A model generated the notes under the pieces. That model was not told where the DNA came from. It searched no databases and saw only the letters and a list, made by a program, of their open reading frames with translations. Below are positions 43,821 to 53,884 of a DNA stretch of 64,000 bases, one piece after another. The translations under genes were made by a program, and so were the position numbers. How positions within the stretch are numbered: position 1 is the first letter of the stretch; every line of letters begins with the position of its first letter. Location: NCBI GenBank assembly GCA_031002005.1, contig CM061914.1, positions 11,146,148-11,210,147 of the forward strand. Reading direction: 5' to 3'. Source of the stretch: Vandiemenella viatica. Its lineage: Eukaryota; Arthropoda; Insecta; Orthoptera; Morabidae.

Positions 43821-46540
43821 TGTATGGCCTCGCAATTTATGTCAAGAATGATTTGCCAAATTACCAGCTCCTGTCAGTAAACTCTGATAATGACATTTAT
43901 ACCATCACGGCAAAAGTTGAAAATCTGACGATAGTCAATATGTACAAGCCACCTGAAACTATTTGGCCTAACCCTCCTTTTCCACCTCAACAACACCCAA
44001 CTATAGTACTTGGTGACTTCAACAGTAAACACCACCTCTGGGGCTATAGCAAAAATGACCTTAATGGTGAAATACTTGAAAGCTGGATGGAAACTGATAA
44101 TCTGGAATTAATTTATGATGCTAAAGATCTGCCGACCTTTCATTCAGCTCGATGGTGCCGAGGATACACTCCAGACCTATGTTTTACAACCCACCTCCAG
44201 AGTGCAATCAGTCAAGTTTGCCATTCAGTGGTCAAGGATTTTCCTCACAGTCAACACAGACCTGTTATCCTAGATGTAGGAATGTCCATACCTGTTATAG
44301 GATCGCACCCTACACCAAGATGGAACTTCAAGAAAGCCAATTGGATTGAATTTGAAAAACAGACTCCAATATCAGATGGATTAAACCAACCTACAATAAT
44401 TATAGCAGATTTGTTGGGTTCATTAAAGCTGTAGCTAGACGATGCATTCCTAGAGGATATTGCAAAGAGTATATCCCTGGTTGGAGCCCAGAGAGTGAGA
44501 ATTTATTAATGAAATATGAGGAACATCCAACCTCTGATAATGCAACACGCCTCCTTCAATCACTAGATGAGGGTCGTAGAAATATCTGGCATTGCACAGT
44601 AGAATCCTTGGATTACACCCACATCAACAGAAAAGCCTGGTCAGTCATTAGAAAATTAGACTGCTCAATCCCTGTGATCAGAAGATCAAAAACTGCCATC
44701 AATCTGAATGATTTTGCCAAACACCTAGTACGGTTTCTAAGAACACAAAAGATAAGCAAACCAAAAGATATCAGATTAAAATTACGCAACAATAAAAAAA
44801 GCAGCCCCACAATCTTCTGAATTCTCCATTCCAATCCAAGAAGAAGAAACCAAAGATGCAATCAAACAAATGAAACTGGGAAAAGCAGCTGGATTTGATG
44901 GTATATATCCTGAACTTTTCACCCACTGTGGACCAGCTACAGTAAGATGGCTTACCAACTTCTTCTCAAATATCCTACAAACTGGAAACTTTCCACCGTT
45001 AATGAAGAAAACAAAAATATTAGCCATATTGAAACCAAATAAGGACCCCACAAAAGTGGCAAATTATCGACCAATAGCACTTCTAAGTGTCATATACAAA
45101 CTCCTTGAGCACCTGATCTACAATAGAATTTCTGAAGTAATCAATAACCATATTCCCATAGAACAAGCAGGATTTAGGCCAGGGAGAAGTTGTAATAACC
45201 AGGTTTTCACTCTCACCTCTCATACTGAAAATGGGTTTGAGAACAAATCAGTAAGTGTGGCTGCCTTTTTGGATCTGTCAGCTTCCTATGACACCGTTTG
45301 GCGAGAAGGACCACTTCTAAAATTTGTGAGTATTATCCCATGTCGAAAACTTACGGAACTACTTAACAACATGTTGAGCAACGGATACTTTCAGGTATAC
45401 TCTGATAATGACAGAAGCAGAATATTTATACTAAATGATGGTTTATCCCAAGGATCTGTTTTAGCGCCCCTCCTATTCAATTTGTATACTTATGATTTAC
45501 CGGAAACATCTTCAAGAAAATTTACTTACGCTGATGATATTTGTTTGGTGAACAAGAACCCCAACTTTTCTGATGCAGAAAAAACTTTATCAGCTGATAT
45601 GGAAAAGTTAGATGATTACTTCAAGAAATGGTGCCTCTATCTAAATCCTCAGAAAACAGTGATTTCAACATTTCATTTACACAACAGACAAGCGCACTAT
45701 AAACCAGAAGTTAAATTCAGAGGCCAACTCTTGCCGTATTGCGGCACACCAAACCATCTGGGTGTAACACTGGACAGAACTCTAACATTCAAACAGCATC
45801 TCTCAAACGTGGCTGCCAAAGTCAAAACGAGAAATAATATTCTCCATAAGCTTGCAGGCACTTCATGGGGAGCCAGTGCTCACATTCTAAGATCCACAGC
45901 CTTAGCTCTGTCATACTCTGTTGCTGAATACTGCTGCCCATCCTGGATCAATAGTGCCCATACAAAGAAGATAGATGTGCAACTCAATCAGGCAATGAGA
46001 ATAATTATGGGATGTATTCACAGCACGAACACCATATGGCTTCCAGTGCTATGCAACATCTCACCCCCAGCACTAAGAATCAGAAGCTCTCTTAAAAATT
46101 TGGAAAAATATCCGGAAGAACCCTCAGCTGCCTATACATCAAGACATGATTTAAGCAAAACATCAACGTTTGAAATCAAGAAAACCACCATGGCGCACAG
46201 CAATCAACCTTACAGAATCATCTTTTAATATCAATAAGCTGTGGAAAACTCAATGGGAGCAAATCTAGTTGAGGACCCCTCAGTAAGGTTACAAGGTTTC
46301 GATCTCCCCAGGCGGCAGTGGAGAATCATCAATCGGGTTCGAACAGGACAAGGCATATACTTATTATACAAATGGGGCTGGATAGATTCTGCAAATTGTG
46401 ACTGTGGAGCCAACTTACAGACAATCAATCACATTGTTTCTGACTGTACTCTTCGGGCCTATAAGGGAACAATGGCGGAATTACATGATGCGTCGATCAG
46501 TGCAGTTGACTGGATTAAAACATTAGACCTAGAGATATGA
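43820..46540 (+). pseudogene. Frameshifted endonuclease-reverse transcriptase of Jockey-like LINE
   Basis: Endonuclease (43,820-44,434): IVNMYKPPE, TIVLGDFNSKHHLWGYSKND, YTPDLCFTTHL and PHSQHRPVILDVG. The linker (44,430-44,820) is in a second frame. Reverse transcriptase (44,870-46,228): GKAAGFDGIYPELF, NYRPIALLSVIYKLLEHLI, EQAGFRPGRSC, FLDLSASYDTVW (first D), DGLSQGSVLAPLLFNLY and FTYADDICLV (catalytic DD), then the thumb. The C-terminal piece (46,241-46,540) has LPRRQWRIINRVRTGQG and CDCGANLQTINHIVSDC, a cysteine/histidine motif typical at the end of this LINE group. Frame breaks near 44,400, 44,820-44,870 and 46,230 inactivate it. Confidence 0.9.
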
Positions 46541-46603
46541 AATTGTACAAGCTTGTGATATTTACATTTCCTATTGTGTACCTTGTTAATCATATGATAA
46601 ATA
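43820..46603 (+). mobile_element. Jockey/CR1-like LINE, 5'-truncated, inserted in satellite
   Basis: Starts inside the endonuclease and ends with an A/T tail (ATAAATAAATAA) at 46,590-46,604. Satellite sequence resumes directly with 'ttttatctatatcggttag'. Coding is in four or five pieces separated by frameshifts (separate entry). Confidence 0.88.
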
Positions 46604-46604
46604 A

Positions 46605-46960
46605 ATAATTATTTTATCTATATCGGTTAGATACGAAGGGAGATAAATGGCTCATGACACAAAAACGCTTTGCAGAAATATTGATACTTTTGCCCTTTAA
46701 GGGTAGAATTCCAAGAAATTCCTAGCGGAGATCTTAATCTTTAAAATGATACTTCATTAAACGATTTCAGATAGGTATCCAGGGAGATAAATGACTTGTA
46801 ACACAAAAAAACAGCCTTTTTGAAATATTGACATTTTTGCCCTCTAAGGGTCGAACTCTGAAAAATTCCTTTCTTAAAATATGATGTGATCAAAGTGGAG
46901 ACCATAAGCTTTAAAATGATGCATCATTCACTGATTTCGGTTAAGTATGAAGGGAGATAC
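46605..46960. repeat. ~165-bp satellite, about two units
   Basis: Anchors 'ccctttaagggtagaatt' near 46,693 and 'ccctctaagggtcgaact' near 46,840, with the other satellite blocks between them. It is the distal end of the array that begins at 38.5 kb. Confidence 0.88.
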
Positions 46961-46964
46961 ACCT

Positions 46965-47470
46965 TATAGAAATAATATATACGTTACTAGAATACCAATA
47001 CAGAACTTGCTTTATTTTAGCCGATTTACATACATACTTCTTGTCACAATGATTAACTGCAAGACAATTTCAAATTTTCTTATCTACTTCAATATTCTCT
47101 TCAACATGTCAGATGTGTGAAGCAGCCAAAGATGGAATGTATGGTGAAGTCAGATCTTACAAAAAATTAACTTTATAAGGAAGGGCAGAGAAATTAAAGT
47201 CATCATTCAGCACACCTAGAGACAGGAGGATATGGATCAACAAGTTATATATATTTATTTTCTGATCCAAATTATTATCTTTTTATTTACTTTGTACAAC
47301 CTTTTCCAGAGATCATACTTTCCCATAACTAGGAAATGTCTACTGCTCCCCCATCACTGCCACCCACACAATTTCAATCTTGTTCAGCTCTGATTTTAGA
47401 CATATTCTAAGTCTCGGTGTGCACTCATTCGATCCTCTCACCTTGATACACAATCAGGGTTAATATTGAA
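46965..47470. other. Intergenic / downstream of EIF2B3, nothing recognised
   Basis: No transposon coding or host exon found. It may contain the end of the EIF2B3 3'UTR, but no convincing minus-strand polyadenylation signal was fixed. Confidence 0.3.
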
Positions 47471-47474
47471 ATAC

Positions 47475-48025
47475 TGTAAAGTGTTCATGATTAATAGATT
47501 TTCGGAGTATGCCACATCTGAGCTTTCGGCTGCCATCCTAAAGCCTTCAACAGAGATACTGTTTATATTGACACAGCAATGAGCACTTAGCATCAGTGAG
47601 TAAAAGGCCGCTAACTTTGTTGATGCTGTTGGTATTCTTCAAAATTTCTGCTGCCTCATGTCTTCAAATTTTACTTTGTGCCTATTGTTAACGGCATGGT
47701 GACCTATGGTGGATTTGTCGCTGTTTATATATTTATAGTGGCGAATATGTTCCTTAAGTCTCTGCCCCAATGCAGCCTGTCTAGCCACTACAAATATAAC
47801 AACAGCGACAAATCTGCTATAGTTCGGCACGCCGTTAATACCAGGCATAAAATAAAATTTGAAGACACGAGGCTGATGTGGAGAGAAGATCAGTGGTGTA
47901 CGATGCTAGGTGCTCATTGCTATGTTAATATAAACAGTATCTCTGACGAAGGCTGTAGGACGGCAGCCGAAAGCTCAGGTTATGAATTAAACACAGCATA
48001 CCCCAAAAATATATTAACCGTGAAC
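47475..48025. mobile_element. Inverted pair of Penelope-like element fragments
   Basis: The left arm (47,475-47,765) read on minus and the right arm (47,770-48,025) read on plus are the same sequence, diverged. Both contain 'tcagagatactgtttatatt', 'gctttcggctgcc' and 'tgtcttcaaattttac'-type blocks. The right arm encodes SDKSAIVRHAVNTRHKIKFED, matching the S-A-I/V-x-x-H-x6-H-x-I-x-F segment of the PLE GIY-YIG endonuclease. Confidence 0.7.
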
Positions 48026-48074
48026 AAAGATGGCTGCAGAAGCCTTGGGAATCATTTACTGTTAAGTGTGTCAA

Positions 48075-48200
48075 TGTTTATTTGTTTGCCACGGCCGTCC
48101 TGCCTTCATTTGTGGTGGGAGATAGGTTTACTTTCCCTACTCTTCCTTATCTTCATTATCAATATCATAAAATTAACTATCATAAATTTTACAAAAATAC
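48075..48200. mobile_element. Foldback-family fragment
   Basis: 'tgccttcatttgtggtggga', 'tactttccctactcttcct' resembles one arm of the foldback family at 59.4-59.6 kb. It lies next to the PLE pair. Confidence 0.45.
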
Positions 48201-48341
48201 CATATTATTTTCCAGTGTCTTCATTACAGTAAGCTTTTTCTTTTTTATGCCACGACACTCAGATTTCCATTAGTCGTTTTGTACCTGTGAGAACTTCATT
48301 TGTATGTTTAGCTGTGAAGAAAGGGGATACAACATTAGTTT

Positions 48342-48495
48342 CTAGTTAATATTGCACAGCAACTCATCAAAATCTACAGCTGGTGCCTCACCTCCACTTG
48401 GAATATTGTGGTTACTTCCCAGTAAGCAGTCCTTCAATTCAGACTGACCACCAACGGTAACTCCTTGGCAAACAATACAGTTAGAGAGCACACAG
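48342..48495 (-). CDS. EIF2B3: EIF2B3 (eIF2B gamma), last coding exon
   Basis: Acceptor TGCAG lies just above 48,495. The first base completes the GG-C glycine codon left by the 53,657 exon. The frame reads CVLSNCIVCQGVTVGGQSEL, then KDCLLGSNHNIPSGGEAP and ends FDELLCNIN before TAG. Human eIF2B gamma ends with the same series of hexapeptide turns (cysteine-rich 'VICNNAVIEKG', then 'KDCLIGSG' in my recollection of the family), so this is the last coil of the left-handed beta helix. The tail is short and not strongly conserved. Phase agreement and family match make the assignment firm. It lies between two Penelope remnants. Confidence 0.92.
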
Positions 48496-48499
48496 CTGC

Positions 48500-49235
48500 A
48501 AAGATATGTGGAGTTGGTTACTAATATAACTAAATTAAAAAGATATCCTAGGAAAACATTCCATAGTAAGATGGCAATAATGAATACAATATGTCGGAAG
48601 GATACTTATCAGTTTATGATTGCTAACCTACACCAATGACAATCTTCACTAAAAACTAAGACTTGTGTGGTGAACCAATGTTAATACAACTTTATCACAA
48701 AGACTGGCAAAATAATAGCAATCGAAAACATACGGTTTATATACTGTATGTCTAACTACAAGCAACCATTACAATATTCTACCAGTCACTATCTCTCATC
48801 TCAAATACCATTCAATCAGAATTATAAAGAGAAGCAGATATAAAAAATTAACACATGTATAATGAGGATTATTAATATAAAAAAATTTGTTAAAATTGCG
48901 CTTTTTCAGGTGCTGTGTGTTTCGTGCTGGTGAAGTCAAAGTTTCGGTCTTAACCTGGGGCTTTAGGAAGGCTGATTCAAGTTAATATACTTGTTTTCCA
49001 GTACAGTGGACGGATTGTTTCTTTTTATTTGCATTGTCGGTGCTGTTGGTTTTTTTTTTTCCCAAACAAGTGTGTCTGCTGTTTCAGAGAGGTTTTCACT
49101 CTTGTGGAGCCATGTGGTTGTTGTTGCTACATGTTCATGTGCAAGTACACACATCCACATTAGACTCTGTCATTGATAAAGTTTTTAATTTATTTATAAA
49201 TATCTATGGATTCCCTTATTTTGTGTTCTACAAAA
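48500..49235. other. EIF2B3 intron, nothing firmly recognised
   Basis: AT-rich to about 48,900; beyond that T-rich runs (49,050) and sequence leading into the PLE remnant. Confidence 0.35.
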
Positions 49236-49239
49236 TCAT

Positions 49240-50130
49240 TCAGTTATTCTATGATTGTAATCCTCTCCCACTCCTGTTACACGGCGCTCCACCACTGGTT
49301 GTTAGAGTCTCATGTGACAGTAGCGTTCTTTCAATCTGACGCCGACCACCTGGGACGTCTCGTCAGCATACACGTGACCACAACCACAGGGAATCCTGTC
49401 CACTCCACTTTCACTCATCTTAAAATGCTTCTCATTTTGTTCTTACTGCTGAGGATAGTTTCAAATTGATTTTGGCCAGCACTTTACCCACCCTCTGAGT
49501 CAATAACTTTATCTAAGCCATTGAGGCGTCCTACTTTTTTCTATTTTTCCTTGGTCATTGTTTTTGTTCACCTTTCTACCGCTAAAGGCGCGTGCTATTA
49601 TATCCACTATCCAAAGGCCTCAATCGAGATGTTTCCTCTCTTCCCACATAAGATTTATCTATGACCATCTCTGCTCTACTAAGTAAAGTCTCGATTACGG
49701 CCATTTTTTTTAGTTGGGTGGTGGTGGGATGCAGAATTTGTAGACTGTATTGTTAATTTTCCTTAGTTATTTTTGCCAGAATATCGAAGCAAGCTCATTA
49801 ATTACCACTTCCATAGTGAACTTTATTATCAAATGGATCCTACTGATATGGTCTCGAAAACCTTGTAACTCCATGCAGCCATGCCGCAACGTGTCTTCTG
49901 TATATCTAAACCAGGTAGATGGTTTGGCTGTAGCAATAGAAACAGGTCTGCACTAAAATTTGCTGCCACTGGGGTGAAGGCGCTGTCCATAGCTACTCCA
50001 TCGTAATAATTGTCGTTCCACTGGAAATAAGTCATCCCCAAACAATGCTGAAACAACACACTCCAGTCGTCATTAAACTCTTTCTTTATAACGTCTGTGA
50101 CTCCCACCACTAGGACGCTGGTGAGAAATG
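49240..50130 (-). mobile_element. Penelope-like element remnant, reverse transcriptase and GIY-YIG parts
   Basis: On minus: VTDVIKKEFNDDW, FQWNDNYYDGVAMDSAFTPV and AANFSADLFLL, the diagnostic PLE reverse transcriptase block (usually D-G-V-A-M-G-S-P-x-S-P). Then, in other frames, 'RHGMELQGFRDHI' and 'IHLIIKFTMEV', and near 49,400-49,330 a degraded GIY-YIG start (GQDSLWLWSRVC). Many stops. It lies in the EIF2B3 intron. Confidence 0.8.
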
Positions 50131-50539
50131 AGATTACATCAAAGCTGTCAAGATCATATGAGAGAGAAAAATACTCTCACACAAAATGTGTTGAGTGTCT
50201 GAAGTATCTGTGCAACCTATAAATAGTTTTTAAATTTTTCACTAAAAACTTTGTTAATCAATATGCTAGAGAGTCAATTGCAGCAACAATCGGTTAAAGT
50301 AGTTGGTCTCCCCCCCCCTTTTTTTTGAAAGTCTTAAAAAGCAGAACCACAGGTCAATATAATTTGTTTCACCATCCATTCCAGATTTAGGTTGTTTACA
50401 AGTTTCATTGTGAGTTTCCCAATTTTTTCCGTCTGGTCTTTGTTTTTCTGGACCATATCAGTAGTATCCATCCAAAAATAAATTTCACCACAGAATTGAA
50501 AATAAATGGGGAGGAAAATTAACACACACATAGCTTTTC

Positions 50540-51115
50540 TAGCTACTCATAAGGACCGTTATTTAAATGCTGCATCCTATCACCACCCAATTAAGAGAAA
50601 CAGTGCTGATTGAGACTTTAGTTTGTACAGCAGAGATGGTTGCAGATTATTACCTACAAAAGAAGAGGGGAAACATCTCAACTAGGCTCTGCAGAAGAAT
50701 GAATACAAGCTAGATGATAGCCTGTTCTTTGAGCAGTTAAAAGTCAAACAAAAGTGATGACCAAGGATAATAATTAGAATAAATGAAGAAGACATTCCTA
50801 AATCATATAAAACAAGTCATTGTGAGGATAGGAAAGTACTGACCAAAGTCAATAATCAACCAACCTTCAGCAATACGAAAAAAGTGAGAAGCATTTTAAG
50901 AGCAGTAAAAGATTGTAGAGCACCAGCAAGTGAGTGTACTTCCCTTCGACTGTGGTCAAGGGTATATTGGTGAGATATCTCAAGTGGCCACCATTACATT
51001 ATCCTCGCAGGAGACTCGAAGAAACCACCAAATTGGTAGTGGCAGAGCATATTGTAGAAGGGAGCATTAAATTCAATACTGTCCTTGGCCAACGTAAACT
51101 ATTGCCAAGATACTG
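50540..51115 (+). mobile_element. Penelope-like element remnant, opposite orientation
   Basis: The part at 50,905-50,980 reads PFDCGQGYIGEISQV, a GIY-YIG endonuclease start, and upstream 'QKNEYKLDDSLF' corresponds to the linker of the 49.2-50.1 kb copy, which runs the other way. Frames are broken. Confidence 0.65.
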
Positions 51116-51339
51116 ATGCTCAGTCTTTGCTGGTCACTTTATATGAACTCCTTCGAAAGTTTCTAATGATAAAGTATCTGCAGTGGCATCTCTAAAATGT
51201 GACAAAGTTGTAACTGCTGGATGTGACGAGGAAGTTGCTGAATGTAACGTGGATAGGAATCCTATTGCGGTATACAATGTACCAGCGGGAGCAGCAAGTG
51301 AATTTCAGGATAGGGGTACAGTAATGAGTGGTTTAATAA

Positions 51340-52146
51340 ATGATGTTGATGATGCAAGGGTTGATAACAGGGTGGAACAGAAAGGGAGACCATCATATTA
51401 CTTTATCACTCGCATCAGTTTGTGAAAGGAATAAATTTCGTATAGAAGATTTACAGAACAGTCACAGTTTAATTACCAAAAGGGATGCAGAATTGAAAAA
51501 ATGTTCTGAATGTGACTTAGCTGATACATTGTTTAGCTCCTTATTTGATGTAGATGATGGTATTGAAGAAACGGGTGGGAGTAAGGATTTCTCTGAACCA
51601 GTTTCTGACTTGGAAAAATGTACAGAAGGTGACTTAGGTGACACAATGTTTTGTACACTCTTTGATGTAGGAGGTAATAGTGAAGTAGTAGTTGCTGAGA
51701 AAATTAATCATAATGTGGAGGAAGTCAGTGAGCCAGATGTTAGGACAGTTGTAGGTACTGATTCAGATAGTTTGTTAGGTTTAGGTAGTAATCAGACAAT
51801 AGATAGTGGAGTTGGAAGTAATGACATACAGAACTACAGTAGTGATGACTGTAAATTTGTATTACCAGTTGATTCAGTAACATTGCTGTTTAGGGACAAA
51901 CAACTTGTAAAAACAGAACCATATGATCTGTCAGCTGTTCTATGGTTACACCAGAGTCTGCTATTTAATATTATTCAAAGTTTGTATATCTGTCAGTATA
52001 TAGTGAAGCTCTGTGTATATAAAAGTGTAGTATTAGGTAGATGTTCATTCAAAAGTAGAAGAAAATTGGAAGGTTCGGAAAAAGTAATTTGCATAATTTT
52101 GGGTTTTCAGGGAAATCCTGAAAACCACTTTTACAGTAAGATGTAG
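51340..52146 (+). CDS. Acidic hypothetical ORF in LTR element
   Basis: An open frame of 268 codons, overlapping a shorter frame at 51,183-51,425. It includes two related blocks: KKCSECDLADTLFSSLFDVD (~53-72) and EKCTEGDLGDTMFCTLFDVG (~92-111), so it contains a short internal repeat. It is rich in D, E and S and then becomes hydrophobic (LLFNIIQSLYICQYIV, ~210). No known domain was recognised. Position just before the polypurine tract suggests a 3' accessory ORF of the LTR element, possibly env-like or the tail of pol. It is less likely to be a host exon because no splice sites frame it. Confidence 0.4.
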   Translation: MMLMMQGLITGWNRKGDHHITLSLASVCERNKFRIEDLQNSHSLITKRDAELKKCSECDLADTLFSSLFDVDDGIEETGGSKDFSEPVSDLEKCTEGDLGDTMFCTLFDVGGNSEVVVAEKINHNVEEVSEPDVRTVVGTDSDSLLGLGSNQTIDSGVGSNDIQNYSSDDCKFVLPVDSVTLLFRDKQLVKTEPYDLSAVLWLHQSLLFNIIQSLYICQYIVKLCVYKSVVLGRCSFKSRRKLEGSEKVICIILGFQGNPENHFYSKM

Positions 52147-52826
52147 GGACCTTACTAATGTCTGTGTAGTGGTGCCATAATGTCTGCTATTTTTATGAAA
52201 ATTTGTTTTTTGGCGTGCATGTGTTGGGGTAGGGGTCACTATGGATAAATATCTGATTTTGTAAATAAGATTGTGTTCATAAATGTATATAGATAGTTAG
52301 TTTGTGTACTGTTAGAATAGTAGATATATTGATACACAATGTTTAAAATGTAATAATTCAAATGTATAAAGCAATTTGAAACAGTTCTGTCGAGAGACTT
52401 TTGGTGTTTTCGTGATGTTGGGGTTGGCTGCATTGTGGTGAAAAATGATCAACTGTCAAATGTAAACAGACTGTTGTCATCAACAAACAGACAGCATGTG
52501 TGTAATTTCTGGTGGATACATGACTTGTAGCTTAAGCTTAAGGTGATGGGATTAAATCTTTGTTTTCTAAAACAGTAATTAATAAAATGATTTGATCTGT
52601 AAATAGACAATTATTTATTGTAACCAGAATAAGTGTAATGAGCTATGTACAGATGTTGTATGTAATGAAAGCTTGTATATTTGGATTGTATAATTGTAAA
52701 ACCTATTATGGTTGATTAATTGTGATCTGTTTATATTGGCATTATGTGTACATCCAACTTGCTTAATTTCATGATGGATTAAATAAATTTTAATTATATA
52801 AAATTAAGTGAATCCTGGGGAGGGGT

Positions 52827-53543
52827 TGTAACAGCCCTCAAACCTAAACTTTAATTGGAATTGTATTTTATGAAGCATTTGTAGCAAGATAAAGTGTGAT
52901 TGAAAATGGTTTTGTATATTTGTCTTGTATTTTATAGTAAATGAGTGTAAATGGATTTTATTTTGTGAAAATAAATTATGTAAATACCATTCAATATGTT
53001 TAAGGACAGAACTATGCAAGAGAATTACTTAAATGTTTGTAATCATAGGTATTAAGATGAGCTATAATGTTTAAAGGATGATTTACTAAAGATTAAAATG
53101 ATTTATGTGAATAATTTTGTGTTTAAGTATCTTTAATTTTCATTTCTAAGTGTTTTGTAACTATTGTAAATGATTATGTATTGATTCTGATTGTTTTAAA
53201 TATATTTTCAATTGTTTAAGTATTGTTAATGTTCGAGAAATATCTGTCCGAAGCCGTTGTAGGGTTCTAGAACTTTCGATGGAGCTTATATAATGTGATC
53301 AGCAAAGACCGAGTATCAGAATCTTGGCATTAGTTTACGTCGGCCAAGGACAGTGTTGAACGAACAGTTTTGGTAGTATTGTCTTTGGAAGAAATGTCAA
53401 CTGTAATCATTGGAGTGTTGTGTTTATATGTGAACTGTATTTTGAAGTCCGATGTCTTACTAGCAATAAAACAAGTTAAAATTTGAAACTGGATTGTGGA
53501 CTAGTTATTTTATTATATTGATTAAACCACAAGGAATCTAACA
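52827..53543 (+). repeat. LTR (3' LTR or nearly solo LTR)
   Basis: Begins TGTAACAG after a polypurine tract and ends TCTAACA, so TG...CA ends are present. TATATAAT at 53,287-53,294 would be the promoter TATA box and AATAAA at 53,465-53,470 the polyadenylation signal, giving a U3-R-U5 layout. The LTR ends 113 bases from the donor side of an EIF2B3 exon. Confidence 0.7.
53287..53294 (+). promoter_or_regulatory. Predicted LTR TATA box
   Basis: TATATAAT within the LTR, about 170 bases before its AATAAA. Spacing fits an LTR promoter followed by a short R region. It is on the strand opposite to EIF2B3. Confidence 0.45.
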
Positions 53544-53656
53544 ACACCCAACACCAAAGAATAGATCAAGTTAAATAAAACAGAAGAATGGTGAGGGCAA
53601 TCTGAAACTCTAATACCAGTAAAGAAACTGATACCTGGACCACCATAACACTTACC

Positions 53657-53880
53657 CTTCCTCTATTGTTACATTGTTCATTAATATGCAATTGGATAAT
53701 CTTGATTTGGTCTGAATGACACAATTTGGTCCAATGTTGCAGCCCGTGATTGAAGTTTTTTCTGCAATCTCAGTGTATTCTCCCACAATACAATCAGGTC
53801 CTAGCTGTGTTGACTTTATAACAGCAGACGGACTGACCATTTTCAAGTCTTCATTTAGTAGTTTCCAAAGATGACAAATC
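53657..53880 (-). CDS. EIF2B3: EIF2B3 (eIF2B gamma), penultimate exon: beta-helix repeats
   Basis: A 224-bp exon (acceptor ttgcag above 53,880; donor GTAAGT below 53,657), phase 0 in and phase 2 out. It begins ICHLWKLLNEDLKMVSPSAV and continues with hexapeptide repeats: QLGPDCIVGEYTEIAEK, SITGCNIGPNCVIQTKSRL and SNCILMNNVTIEEG. These are left-handed beta-helix turns with small and hydrophobic residues at fixed spacing, matching eIF2B gamma 'S-x-I-G-x-x-C-x-I-x-x-x-V-x-I-x-N-C-x-x-M-N-x-V-T-x-E-E-G'. eIF2B is the decameric guanine-nucleotide exchange factor for eIF2; gamma pairs with epsilon in the catalytic arm and acts in the cytosol. The neighbouring intron end holds an LTR. Confidence 0.96.
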
Positions 53881-53884
53881 TGCA

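Larger units (their letters stand above)
51183..53543 (+). mobile_element. LTR retrotransposon, 3' internal part plus 3' LTR
   Basis: A non-LTR-like internal region (51,183-52,815) leads to a polypurine tract (GGGGAGGGG at 52,817-52,825) and a 717-bp LTR (52,827-53,543). No gag, protease, reverse transcriptase or integrase is present, and no 5' LTR was found; the 5' part is lost. The family (Gypsy, BEL or other) is not determined. Confidence 0.65.

Noticed and set aside
51340..52146. Host acidic transcription-factor exon
   Set aside because: It lies directly upstream of a polypurine tract and LTR, with no splice signals, so an element ORF is more likely.
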